A stretch of DNA of 64,000 nucleotides, taken from contig NZ_LGED01000197.1 of assembly GCF_001280085.1 (NCBI RefSeq), positions 1 through 64,000 on the forward strand. The letters are read 5' to 3'. Under the pieces are notes generated by a model that worked only from the letters and a program-made list of their open reading frames with translations, ran no database searches and was not told the DNA's origin. A program made the translations under genes and the position numbers. Below, in pieces: positions 12,444 through 25,959 of the stretch. The stretch comes from Saccharothrix sp. NRRL B-16348. GTDB taxonomy: Bacteria; Actinomycetota; Actinomycetes; Mycobacteriales; Pseudonocardiaceae. Positions within the stretch are counted from its first letter, which is position 1. Each line of letters begins with the position of its first letter.

Positions 12444-12475
12444 ACACCCCCCTCACCACGTCGTGAGGGGGGTGT
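12444..12475. terminator. Strong hairpin after the GH48 gene
   Basis: A perfect 13-bp stem (12444-12456 with 12463-12475) around a 6-base loop. It lies between the GH48 stop and the GH3-lacI promoter region. The remaining part of the 260-bp gap holds the LacI-type repeats and no gene. Confidence 0.8.
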
Positions 12476-12492
12476 CGGCGACCTTCCCAGGT

Positions 12493-15429
12493 CTACCCGA
12501 ACAGCTCCACGTGCAGCTGGAACGCCGTGGCGATCTCAGCTTGCGCCCAGAACCGGTGGTAGGTGAAGGTCGGCGCGGGGCCGCCGTCCAGGTATGCCTG
12601 GACCTTCGGCCAGTCCTTGTCCTGCTTGAACATCGAGCGGATGTCCACGAAGGACACACCGGGCTTGATCTGGTCGCCGTTGGGCATGTCGCCCGTCCAG
12701 CCCGTCGGAACGTAAGGGCCCTCACGCGTCGACGTGTTGTAGACGTCGTCGAAGCGGTTGTAGTCCTTGCGCTGCTCCGGCACCGCGATGCCCTTGTCGT
12801 CCTTGTGCGACAACATCGCCGTCAAGAGGCCCTCGCCGACGGTCTTCGCCTGGGCGTTGCCCGACTTGGCCGCGTAGTTGAGGAGCGTCTTGGCGTAGGA
12901 CGCGGCGATGCCGACGTCCTGGCTGTGGTTGTCCACGGTGACGCGCAGGCCCGCGTTGGCGCCGGGGTTGGTGGCGTTCCAGTTGTCCGGAGCGCCCGTC
13001 CAGGTCAGGTCGTTCGGGATCTGGAACTGGCCGCCGGTGCCGACCGTGGTGTTCGCGATGGCCCAGGGGACCCACTTGTCGAGGATCTTCTTGGCCGTCG
13101 CGTTGCCGGTCTTCTCGTACAGCGCCGCGGTGCGCTCCATCTGCCACGCCTGGAAGCCGAACCAGCGGTTCGACGGCGGGTCGCGCCACACCGGGTGCGG
13201 GTCGTAGTACATGCCGTAGAAGGTCGGCGTGCCCGAAGGCGGCGCGCTGTAGGAACCCTCCCAGCTGTTCGTGACACCACCGGCGATGGCGCCGTCGGCC
13301 GACTGGAGCCACTGCAGCAGCTCCAACTGGCGGGTCATCGACGTGGCCCAGTCCTGCTGGCCGGTCGTCGACTTCGGCTTCAGCGCGGGCACGTTCGCCA
13401 ACGCGTAGGCCGCCAACGGGTTCTGGTAACCCTGGTGCGACGCGCCGTCACCGATGCGCCACGCCCAACCCGCGGACGTGTCGGTCGCGCCACCCCACGC
13501 GTAGTACCAGGACATCAGGTAGTGCGCGCTGTCCTTGCCGGTGCCGGCCGGGCAGCTGGGGCTGGCGCAGTTGCCGATCTTCTTGAAGTACTTGTCGAAC
13601 ATGGCGTAGCGGAGGTAGTCGCCCATCTTGGCGGCCTTCTCCAGCTCGGGCGCGATCTCGGCGGCCTTGCCCTGCTCGGTCGCCCACTCCAGTGCCAGCA
13701 TGGCCGCCTGCACCGCACGCGCGTCGGCGTCCGGGGCGTTGGTGTACTTCCACTGCTTGGCGTAGCTGGCGTCCTTGGTGAACAGGTCGAGGAAGCCGTT
13801 GGGGCCACCGTGCGCGAAGGTGTCGCAGGACGGCTGCGGGATGGTCTCCCACACCGACTCCGACGAACCGCGCTGGTAGGTGTTGATGTACGCGGGAGCC
13901 GCGTCCGACTCGTCGCCGCACCGGCCGAAGCCGTAGGTGTTGTCGACGTCGAGCAGCCAGTGCATGCCGTAGATGTCGGCGTTGCCGTAAGCCGACCGCA
14001 GCTCGGCCGCGATCGGGTCGCGACCCACCGGCACACCGGAGTCCAGCACCGACGGGTACTGGTCCATCCGCGGGTGCTCCGGCGCGTACGTCGCCGGCTT
14101 GGAGGCGTCGTACTTGTCGTTGGTCGGCTGGTCCGCCTTGGCCGGGATGATGTACTTCTCCATCGAGGCCCAGGCCTTCTTGAACGGCGCCCAGTCACCC
14201 ATGATCTTGCCGTAGCTGGCTTCCAGCCACAGGTAGTAGCTGAACGCCTCGGACGTGGTCTGGTGACCGTGGTCCGGCGCCTCGACCATCAGCGTCTCGA
14301 TCGAGTGGTACGGCACCTTCAGGCCATCGGAGAAGGTGCGGAAGTAGCCGCTCGCCGGGTCGTTGATCTTGGCGTAGAGGTCCAGGAACTCCTGCTCGAA
14401 CGGCGACGTGTCGGCGCTGGTCTCGCGGACCTCCACGGTCGCCGCGGCCGCGCCGGTGGCGCTCGCGGTGAACGTGGCCGTGGCCAGTTCGCCGCCGTTG
14501 GCCGCCGAGCTGACCGTGACGTTCTGCTTGGTCGCCCAGTTGGTCGGCGTGAACGTCAGCGACACGGGGCCGGCCGTGAGGTCGGTGCTGCCGCCCGACC
14601 GCGCCACGGTGACCGTCACGTTCGCGGTCGGCGCGGTGGCCAGCGAGACGCCGAAGGTGCCGGTGCCGCCCTGACGCACGGTCAGCGACGGCGGGCTCGC
14701 CTGGATCGCCTGGCCCGCGATGACGCGGATGCTGGCGATGCTCGAGTTGCCGATCCCGCCCTTGTCATCGGTGGCGCGGGCGACGATCGCGTGCTCGCCC
14801 ACGGTCGCACCGGTCCACGAACCCGTGTACGGGGAGCTCGTGTCGGTCGCGACGACCACGCCGTCGGCCAGGAACTCGACCTTGGAGACGGTGCCGTCGG
14901 TGTCGGCCGCGGTGGCCGCCAGCGGGACCGCCTGGCCGGACTGGAACGTCTGCGCGGGCGTCGGCGACGTCAGCGACACCGTCGGGTCGACGTTGACGTT
15001 CGGCCCGGTGCACCGCGTGCCGTTGAGGGCGAAGTCCGTGGGCGGCCGGTTCTGGCCGGTCCACGAGCCGTTGAAGCCCGGCGTCACGCTGGCGCCCGTG
15101 CCGAGGTTGGGCGCCCAACCCGGTGCGGCCACGGTGACCGCGCTGCCGCTCTGCGAGAACGTGCCGTTCCAGCCCTGCTGCACGCGCTGGCCGTCCGGGA
15201 AGGTCCACGTGAGGCGCCAGTTGTTGACCGCGTCACCCTCATTGCGGATGGACACGTTGGCGCCGAAGCCACCCTGCCACTGGTTCGTGACCTGGTAGTT
15301 GACCGTGCAAGCCACGGCCGCGTTCGCCACCGGCGCGACGAACGGCATAACACCCGCGGCAGTTGCCGCCGCGGCTATCAGCGCGAGCGGTCCGGTGCGC
15401 AACCGTCCCGCTCTGGTGCGGTACCTCAT
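12493..15429 (-). CDS. Secreted GH48 processive cellulase (cellobiohydrolase) with CBM2
   Basis: 978 residues. A signal peptide (residues 1-38, ending VAPVANAA) is followed by a family 2 cellulose-binding module (CTVNYQVTNQWQGGFGANV to about 140) and an Ig-like domain (VSLTSPTPAQTFQSGQ, about 145-235). A second beta-sandwich spans about 240-335, and a full GH48 catalytic domain follows from TSPFEQEFLDLY to the C-terminus. GH48 enzymes release cellobiose from chain ends and are key exocellulases of actinobacteria. The ATG has GGAGGAGG upstream. It is 117 bp downstream of the GH9 gene. No CebR-type box precedes it, so it is either read through from the GH9 promoter or regulated differently. Confidence 0.95.
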   Translation of the reverse strand: MRYRTRAGRLRTGPLALIAAAATAAGVMPFVAPVANAAVACTVNYQVTNQWQGGFGANVSIRNEGDAVNNWRLTWTFPDGQRVQQGWNGTFSQSGSAVTVAAPGWAPNLGTGASVTPGFNGSWTGQNRPPTDFALNGTRCTGPNVNVDPTVSLTSPTPAQTFQSGQAVPLAATAADTDGTVSKVEFLADGVVVATDTSSPYTGSWTGATVGEHAIVARATDDKGGIGNSSIASIRVIAGQAIQASPPSLTVRQGGTGTFGVSLATAPTANVTVTVARSGGSTDLTAGPVSLTFTPTNWATKQNVTVSSAANGGELATATFTASATGAAAATVEVRETSADTSPFEQEFLDLYAKINDPASGYFRTFSDGLKVPYHSIETLMVEAPDHGHQTTSEAFSYYLWLEASYGKIMGDWAPFKKAWASMEKYIIPAKADQPTNDKYDASKPATYAPEHPRMDQYPSVLDSGVPVGRDPIAAELRSAYGNADIYGMHWLLDVDNTYGFGRCGDESDAAPAYINTYQRGSSESVWETIPQPSCDTFAHGGPNGFLDLFTKDASYAKQWKYTNAPDADARAVQAAMLALEWATEQGKAAEIAPELEKAAKMGDYLRYAMFDKYFKKIGNCASPSCPAGTGKDSAHYLMSWYYAWGGATDTSAGWAWRIGDGASHQGYQNPLAAYALANVPALKPKSTTGQQDWATSMTRQLELLQWLQSADGAIAGGVTNSWEGSYSAPPSGTPTFYGMYYDPHPVWRDPPSNRWFGFQAWQMERTAALYEKTGNATAKKILDKWVPWAIANTTVGTGGQFQIPNDLTWTGAPDNWNATNPGANAGLRVTVDNHSQDVGIAASYAKTLLNYAAKSGNAQAKTVGEGLLTAMLSHKDDKGIAVPEQRKDYNRFDDVYNTSTREGPYVPTGWTGDMPNGDQIKPGVSFVDIRSMFKQDKDWPKVQAYLDGGPAPTFTYHRFWAQAEIATAFQLHVELFG

Positions 15430-15492
15430 GCGTCCTCCTCCTGCACGGATCAGCCATTGACCCGCGAGCTTGAAAGGGCGTGGCGGAGAGTG

Positions 15493-15539
15493 GAGTCGGC
15501 ACGGGACGCCTGGGCGCGCAGAACGCCCCGTGCCGAGTC
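15493..15539. terminator. Hairpin between the GH9 and GH48 genes
   Basis: The arms 15493-15505 and 15527-15539 (GCACGGG / CCCGTGC core) pair with one mismatch, right after the GH9 stop. It may terminate or attenuate transcription from GH9 into GH48. Confidence 0.55.
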
Positions 15540-15545
15540 TGGGTG

Positions 15546-18704
<3,159 letters not shown>

Positions 18705-20939
18705 CTACCTCGCCCGGCAGGTCAGCTCGGGCGTGGCCGCCGAACCGGTCGCCGTGTACCCGAAGGACCCCGAAGTCCCCGGTGCGAGCGTGCCGTTCCA
18801 GCCCACGTCGTCCACGGACACCGACGTCCCGGTCTCGGTCACCTTGCCGTTCCACAGGCTGTTGATCGTCTGGCCGCCGAGCTTCGCCCAGGTGACGGTC
18901 CAGCCGTTCAGCCGGGCGGCGCCGGCGTTGGTCACGGTGACCTCGACCTGGAAACCGCCCTGCCAGGAGCCGGTGAGGCGCGCGGTGGCCACGCAGCCGC
19001 CGGGCGGTGGTGCGGTGGTCGTCGTGGTGCTCGTCGACGTCGGGGTCGTGGTCGTGGTGCTGCTGGTCGTGCTGGTCGGGGTGGTGCTGGTCGTGATCGG
19101 GCGGTAGCTCAGGCCGTGGCCGAGCGGGTAGAGGGCGGCCTTGCCGTCACCGGCGTTGAGCGGCTGCTGCGCGCCGCTGTTCATCCAGGTCACGGGCAGT
19201 TTTCCGGTCGGGTTGTGGTCGCCGAACAGCACGTCGGCCACGCCGCGGCCCTCGGTGCCGGGCAGCCAGGAGGCGAGCAGCGCGTTCCAGTGGCCCTCCT
19301 GGCCGATGAAGTCGATCGGGCGTCCGGACACCAGCACGACGACCACCGGGATGCCCGCCGACCGCAGCCGGTTGATCGTTTCCAGGTCCTCGCGGTCCAT
19401 GCCGAGGCCGTACGGGCGGTCGCCCTGGCCCTCGGCGTACGGGGTCTCGCCGACCACCGCGATGGCCGCGTCGTACGAGCCGTCGACCCCGGCGCCGTAG
19501 CGGTCGTGGGTGATCGCGGCGCCGTTGCCGACCAGGTCGCGGATGCCCTGGAGGATCGTGGTGCCGGGCGTGACGTTGCCGCTGCCGCCCTGCCAGGAGA
19601 TCGTCCAGCCGCCGCTCTGGTGGCCGATGTCGTCGGCCGACTTGCCCGCGACGAAGTACCGGCCGGACTTGGCCAGCGGCAGCACGCCGTCGTTGCGCAG
19701 CAGCACCTGCGACTGCCGCACCGCCTGGCGGGCCAGGTCGCGGTGCGCGGCCGAGCCGACCGTCGAGGTCAGCGACCGGTCGGTGAGCGGGCGCTCGAAC
19801 AGGCCCAGCTCGAACTTCTTGGTCAGGATGCGGCGGTTGGCGTCGTCGATCCGGGCCATCGGCACGCGCCCGGCCTGGACCTCGGCCTTGAGCAGGCTGA
19901 TGAACCGCCGGTAGTCGGTCGGCACCATGACCATGTCGATGCCCGCGTTGACCGCCGCGGCGACCTCGGCGCCGGTGAACCCGGTCGCGCCGTCGATCTG
20001 GTCGACGCCCGCCCAGTCCGAGACCACGAAACCGGTGAAGCCGAGCTCGGTCTTGAGCACGTCGGTGATCAGGTAGCGGTGGCCGTGCGCCTTGACGCCG
20101 TTCCAGCTGCTGTAGGAGATCATCACCGAGCCGACGCCCCGGTCCACGGCGGCCCTGAACGGCGGCAGGTGCACCGTGCGCAGCTCCTGCTCGGTGATCC
20201 GCGCGTCGCCCTGGTCGTCGCCCGCGGCGGTGCCACCGTCGCCGATGTAGTGCTTCGCCGTGGCGAGCACGGAACTCGGCGTGCCGCCGAGGGTCGCGCC
20301 CTGGAGGCCGTCGACGTAGGTCGTCATCGCGGTGGGGATCTCCGGCACCTCGCCGAACGACTCGTAGGTCCGGCCCCACCGGTCGTCGCGCGCCACGCAC
20401 AGGCAGGGCGCGAAGTTCCAGTCGATGCCGGTGCCCGCGACCTCCTTCGCGGTGACCTCGCCGATGCGCTTGACCAGCTCCGGGTCACGCGTGGCGCCCA
20501 GGCCGATGTTGTGCGGGAAGATCGTCGCGCCGCGCACGTTGTTGTGCCCGTGCACCGCGTCCACGCCGTAGATCAGCGGGATGCCCAACGGCGTGGACAG
20601 GGCCGTGCGCTGGAAGTTGTCGTACATGTCGGCCCACGACTGGGGCGTGTTCGGCGTCGGCGCGGAGCCGCCGCCGGACAGCAGCGAGCCGATCCGGTAG
20701 GTGGCCAGGTCCGCGGTGGAGTCGAGGGCGCCGCGGTCGACCTGGGTCATCTGGCCGACCTTGTCGTCCAGCGACATGCGGGCGAGCAGCTGCTCGACCC
20801 GCGGGTCGGCCTGGGCCGCCACTTGCGCGGTCGCCACCGGTCGCAGGTGCGGCACCAGCACGGTGGCGGCGAGGGCGACGGCCGCCAGGAGGGCCGTCGT
20901 CGCCGCCACCGCGACAGGTCGGGAGGGAGTGCGCGTCAT
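18705..20939 (-). CDS. Secreted GH3 beta-glucosidase / exoglucosidase with C-terminal CBM2
   Basis: 744 residues: signal peptide or anchor (about 1-38), GH3 barrel (RMSLDDKVGQMTQVDRGAL; nucleophile Asp in GFTGFVVSDWAGVDQ), and alpha/beta sandwich (VVVVLVSGRPIDF, ending near LGHGLSYRPI). A Thr/Ser linker (about 610-640) leads to a family 2 cellulose-binding module (CVATARLTGSWQGGFQVEV to the end). It likely removes glucose from cello-oligosaccharides outside the cell while bound to cellulose. The ATG is preceded by GGAGG. A CebR-type box 41 bp upstream ties it to cellulose induction. Confidence 0.93.
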   Translation of the reverse strand: MTRTPSRPVAVAATTALLAAVALAATVLVPHLRPVATAQVAAQADPRVEQLLARMSLDDKVGQMTQVDRGALDSTADLATYRIGSLLSGGGSAPTPNTPQSWADMYDNFQRTALSTPLGIPLIYGVDAVHGHNNVRGATIFPHNIGLGATRDPELVKRIGEVTAKEVAGTGIDWNFAPCLCVARDDRWGRTYESFGEVPEIPTAMTTYVDGLQGATLGGTPSSVLATAKHYIGDGGTAAGDDQGDARITEQELRTVHLPPFRAAVDRGVGSVMISYSSWNGVKAHGHRYLITDVLKTELGFTGFVVSDWAGVDQIDGATGFTGAEVAAAVNAGIDMVMVPTDYRRFISLLKAEVQAGRVPMARIDDANRRILTKKFELGLFERPLTDRSLTSTVGSAAHRDLARQAVRQSQVLLRNDGVLPLAKSGRYFVAGKSADDIGHQSGGWTISWQGGSGNVTPGTTILQGIRDLVGNGAAITHDRYGAGVDGSYDAAIAVVGETPYAEGQGDRPYGLGMDREDLETINRLRSAGIPVVVVLVSGRPIDFIGQEGHWNALLASWLPGTEGRGVADVLFGDHNPTGKLPVTWMNSGAQQPLNAGDGKAALYPLGHGLSYRPITTSTTPTSTTSSTTTTTPTSTSTTTTTAPPPGGCVATARLTGSWQGGFQVEVTVTNAGAARLNGWTVTWAKLGGQTINSLWNGKVTETGTSVSVDDVGWNGTLAPGTSGSFGYTATGSAATPELTCRAR

Positions 20940-20979
20940 TGCGTTGCCTCCGGGTCGAGAACAGGGTCGGAGAGGGGTA

Positions 20980-20993
20980 TGGGAGCGTTCCCA
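20980..20993. promoter_or_regulatory. CebR-type box before the secreted GH3 gene (13/14)
   Basis: TGGGAGCGTTCCCA has one change from the palindromic consensus and lies 41 bp upstream of the GH3 ATG. Confidence 0.82.
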
Positions 20994-21134
20994 GACTAGG
21001 AATGTCCGGTTTAAAGCACCAGAGTTCGACTTTTCGGCGTAACGACAATGCCGCCGCACGGCGCAATTCGACGAATTTCGGACATCAACTTCGACTCCGC
21101 CGTGACCTGGATCTCAGTCACCTGATCGGGCTAG

Positions 21135-22796
<1,662 letters not shown>

Positions 22797-22816
22797 CGCC
22801 GTAGCCCAGCCCTCAT

Positions 22817-22859
22817 GCGGCTCCCCTCCCCGACTGGCAGTCAACGGGAGGGGAGCCGC
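22817..22859. terminator. Terminator after the GH6 gene
   Basis: A perfect 14-bp GC stem (GCGGCTCCCCTCCC at 22817-22830 with 22846-22859) and a 15-base loop, followed by TCTCCTTAT. It sits 20 bp after the GH6 stop. Confidence 0.88.
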
Positions 22860-22880
22860 TCTCCTTATATCCTTGTGCAC

Positions 22881-23186
22881 GTGACCGAACCGATGTCCGT
22901 CGCCCGGGGCGTGGCCCTGGCCGGCGACCCGGACGACGCGGTGCGCGAGGCGCTGTCGACCGACCCGACCGCGCCCGCCGAGGCGTTGGCGCTGCTGGCC
23001 GACGACCCGCGCCCGGCGATCCGCGCGAACCTGCTGACCAACCCGGCCGTGCCCGCCGACCTGCGGTACCAGGTGCACGCCTCGCTGTCCGCGGAGGCGG
23101 CGGCCGGTGACCGTGAGGCGGAGAACGCGCTGGCGTGGGTGCGCTACGACCGTTCCGGCCGCACCGCGTGCGACCGGCCGGAATGA
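22881..23186 (+). CDS. Small leucine-rich-variant / HEAT-like repeat protein
   Basis: About 101 residues made of alpha-helical repeats of the type VARGVALAGDPDDAVREALS, APAEALALLADDPRPAIRAN, LLTNPAVPADLRYQ, resembling the leucine-rich variant (LRV) pattern. Function unknown; probably a protein-binding scaffold. No clear ribosome site precedes it. GTG codons at 22875 and 22881 and an ATG at 22893 are all possible starts. A -10-like TTATAT at 22865-22870 would put the transcription start at about the 22875 GTG, suggesting leaderless translation. The stop overlaps the next ATG (ATGA). Confidence 0.6.
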   Translation: MTEPMSVARGVALAGDPDDAVREALSTDPTAPAEALALLADDPRPAIRANLLTNPAVPADLRYQVHASLSAEAAAGDREAENALAWVRYDRSGRTACDRPE

Positions 23187-23563
23187 GCGTGCCCGACCGC
23201 TGCCCGTGCGGCCGGGGCGAGCCGTACGAGGCGTGCTGCGGCCCGTTCCACCGGGGCCGCCGCCAGGCGCCGACCGCCGAAGCCCTCATGCGCTCCCGCT
23301 ACAGCGCGTTCGCGGTGGGCGACGAGGACTACCTCCTGGCCACGTGGCACCCCAGCACCCGCCCGGCGTCCCTGGACCTGGACCCGGACCAGAGCTGGAC
23401 CCACCTGGAGATCCTCTCGCACACCGGCGGCACGCCGTTCCAGACGACGGGCACCGTGGAGTTCCGCGCCCATTACCGCTGGCAGGGCCACCGGGACGTG
23501 CTGCACGAGAACAGCAGCTTCGTCCGCGAGGACGGCGCCTGGTTCTACGTCTCCCCCGCCTGA
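23183..23563 (+). CDS. YchJ-like SEC-C motif protein (UPF0225)
   Basis: 126 residues beginning with a zinc-binding SEC-C-like motif (CPCGRGEPYEACCGPFH, residues 6-22), followed by the YchJ/NTF2-like middle domain (LMRSRYSAFAVGDEDYLLATWH; WTHLEILSHTGG; VEFRAHYRWQG). The family is conserved but of unknown function. It is translationally coupled to the small LRV-like gene by an ATGA overlap, so the two may act together. Confidence 0.88.
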   Translation: MSVPDRCPCGRGEPYEACCGPFHRGRRQAPTAEALMRSRYSAFAVGDEDYLLATWHPSTRPASLDLDPDQSWTHLEILSHTGGTPFQTTGTVEFRAHYRWQGHRDVLHENSSFVREDGAWFYVSPA

Positions 23564-23596
23564 AACACCGACCGCCGCCCTGACGATCTACCGGAC

Positions 23597-24868
23597 ATGG
23601 TCGAGCAGGCAGAGGGCAACTCAGGCATCTACGACGCCTTCCCCGGCTATCGGCGTCCGTCCGAGGACGAGTTGGCGGAAGCCCTCCGCTCCGCGCTGGT
23701 CGTGGTCGACGCGAACGTGCTGCTCAACCTCTACCGGTACAACGAGTCGACCCGGGACGACCTGCTCGGCCTGCTGCGCGGGGTGGGCGACCGGCTGTGG
23801 GTGCCGCACCAGGTGATGCGCGAGTTCTGGCGCAACCGGCTGACGGTCCTGGCGGGCCGTGCGACGGCCACCGACCAGGTGCTCGAAGCTCTGGCCAAAC
23901 AGCAGAGAGCCGCTGACGCCGCGCTGCACCAGTGGGCGAAGACCACGGCCTTGGCCGACGCGGTCCGCGACGACCTCGTGGGCCAGGTCGCCGCGCTGCA
24001 CCAGGAACTGGTGGACGCCATCGGCTCGCACACCCCGCCGTCGCCCGACTCGCCGGGAATGCCGGGACGCGAGCCGGTGCTCGACCAGTTGGAAGCGCTC
24101 CTGGGCGGCAAGGTGGGCGCGAAGCCCGAGCCCACCCGGTGGACCGAGCTGGTCAAGGAGGGCAAACGACGTGCCGCCGCGAAGGAGCCGCCCGGCTACC
24201 TCGACGCGGGCAAGGACGAGTCGAGCCTGCCCGAAGGAGCGGCGGGCGACTACCTCGTCTGGGCGCAGGCGGTCCAGGAGGCGGCACGGCGCGACACCGA
24301 CCTGCTCTTCGTGACCGGCGACGAGAAGGAGGACTGGTGGTGGCGCTACCGGTCGGAGTTCCTCGGTCCGCGCGTCGAACTGGTGGAGCAGTTCGCCGCC
24401 GAGTCCGGCAAGCAGCTCTACATGATGCGGCCCGTCGACCTCCTCAGGCGGGCGTCCGCGCTCGACGTCGAGGTGCGCAGCGAATCGGTGAGCGACGTCG
24501 CGCGGGTGAGTGAGAACCGGGAGCAGGCAACCTGGTCGGCCGCCGGCGTGGCTGAACTGCTCCGCCTCCTCGACTTCGAGGAACGGCCGCAGGCCGAGAT
24601 CATCCGTCAGGCGGCCCGGCTCGGCGGGTTCATCGACAACAGGACGATCGGCCTGAGCGGGACCTACGACGGTGGGATACCGCACGACTTCACCGATCCG
24701 GTCCACCGCATCACCCGCATGTTGCAGAGCCGGGGCGTCGTCGCGCGAGGTGTCGCATCGGCGCTGACCCCCGTGTTCAGCGGCGTGGAGCTGGTCGGGT
24801 TCGAGATCCCGCACGACATGATGGCCGTCTTGACCGAGAACGACGAACCGGACGGCGACTCCGACTAG
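23597..24868 (+). CDS. PIN-like domain protein (putative RNase)
   Basis: 423 residues. The N-terminus carries a PIN-type acidic motif, VVVDANVLLNLYRYNE with Asp38, followed by VPHQVMREFWRNR and, near residue 235, LLFVTGDEKEDWWWR, typical of the large PIN-like family (PIN_8 / DUF4935-like). The middle part is a charged helical insertion (about 90-200) and the C-terminal 120 residues are not recognised. PIN domains are metal-dependent ribonucleases; large versions occur in defence or stress islands, but no partner gene is visible here. The stop overlaps the convergent mceF stop by four bases (CTAG). Confidence 0.72.
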   Translation: MVEQAEGNSGIYDAFPGYRRPSEDELAEALRSALVVVDANVLLNLYRYNESTRDDLLGLLRGVGDRLWVPHQVMREFWRNRLTVLAGRATATDQVLEALAKQQRAADAALHQWAKTTALADAVRDDLVGQVAALHQELVDAIGSHTPPSPDSPGMPGREPVLDQLEALLGGKVGAKPEPTRWTELVKEGKRRAAAKEPPGYLDAGKDESSLPEGAAGDYLVWAQAVQEAARRDTDLLFVTGDEKEDWWWRYRSEFLGPRVELVEQFAAESGKQLYMMRPVDLLRRASALDVEVRSESVSDVARVSENREQATWSAAGVAELLRLLDFEERPQAEIIRQAARLGGFIDNRTIGLSGTYDGGIPHDFTDPVHRITRMLQSRGVVARGVASALTPVFSGVELVGFEIPHDMMAVLTENDEPDGDSD

Positions 24869-25959
24869 CGCGGGACGTTCTGCGAGCCGCGGACGCCGGT
24901 GGCGGAGCCGCGCGGGAGGGTGCAGGCGGCGGCCGTGTTGAACGGGCCGGCGGACGTGTCGAGGCCGGACTTGCGCGAGGTGGACTCGTAGCCCGCGTGG
25001 CACGGCGGGGGTTCGAAGAACGTCAGGGCCAGCCCGAACCGCGCCTGGCCGGACGCGACGGTCGAAGCGCCCACCGACACGGCGTCCGGCACCGTCACCA
25101 GGACTTCCTCCAGCGCGCCCTGCCGGGTGACGAGCACGTCCGCCGTGGTCAGGAGGTTGGCCAGCACGACGCCGAGGTTGGGCCCCGACTCCCGCAGCAA
25201 GGCGCTCACCTCCGCCGACGCGCCCGGCACGGCCCCGATCAGCCGCCGCAGGTCGCCGTCCGCCTCACGCAGCCGCGACGCCACCAGCAGCGCGCTGTCG
25301 GCGAACGAGTTGATCGCCGCCGAGTGGTCCAGCTGCGTGCGCAGCACCGCCACGGAGTCGTTCAGCAGCCGCGTGGTCTGCGGCAGGTGCGCGCCGGCCG
25401 TCCCGATGAACTCCGTCGTCGCGTCCAGCAGCACCTGGAGGTCCGGCCCGGTACCCCGCAACGCCTGGTCGAGCTCGTCCACCACGGTCCGCAGCGACTC
25501 GACCGGCACCGAACGCGCCAGGTCGTCCAGGCTGGTCAACACCTGTTCCACCGGCAGCGGCAGCCTGGTCCGCGACCGCTCGATCACCGAACCGTCACCG
25601 AGGTGCGGCCCGCTGTCGCGGCGCGGCCGGAGGTCGACGTACTGCTCGCCCACGGCCGAGCGGTTCGCGACCACGGCCTCCAGGTCGACCGGGATCGGCG
25701 GCGCGCCCGCCGCGATGCGCAGCTCGACCTCGACCTGCCCGTCGCCCAACCGGATCGGCCCGACCCGACCCACCGGCACGCCCCGGTACGTCACCTCGCC
25801 GCCGGTGAACAGGCCGCCGGTCCGGGCCAGCTCCAGCCGGACCACGTAGCCGTCGTCCACCACCACGAGCCCGACGTACTTCGCGCTCACGTACGTGACG
25901 CCGAGCAGCGCGACGACCGCGAACAACGCGATCTGCACCCTGATCCGTCGAGTGATCAT
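24865..25959 (-). CDS. mceF: Mce family protein MceF
   Basis: 364 residues: one N-terminal membrane anchor (residues 6-26, VQIALFAVVALLGVTYVSAKY), an MCE/MlaD domain (about 35-115; GGEVTYRGVPVGRVGPIRL), a helical region (about 140-300) and a Cys-containing tail. Mce proteins form the periplasmic lipid tunnel of ABC lipid importers in actinobacteria. It is the last gene of a tightly packed operon; its ATG overlaps the mceE stop (TGATG). The position-based name follows mycobacterial mceA-F order. Confidence 0.9.
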   Translation of the reverse strand: MITRRIRVQIALFAVVALLGVTYVSAKYVGLVVVDDGYVVRLELARTGGLFTGGEVTYRGVPVGRVGPIRLGDGQVEVELRIAAGAPPIPVDLEAVVANRSAVGEQYVDLRPRRDSGPHLGDGSVIERSRTRLPLPVEQVLTSLDDLARSVPVESLRTVVDELDQALRGTGPDLQVLLDATTEFIGTAGAHLPQTTRLLNDSVAVLRTQLDHSAAINSFADSALLVASRLREADGDLRRLIGAVPGASAEVSALLRESGPNLGVVLANLLTTADVLVTRQGALEEVLVTVPDAVSVGASTVASGQARFGLALTFFEPPPCHAGYESTSRKSGLDTSAGPFNTAAACTLPRGSATGVRGSQNVPR

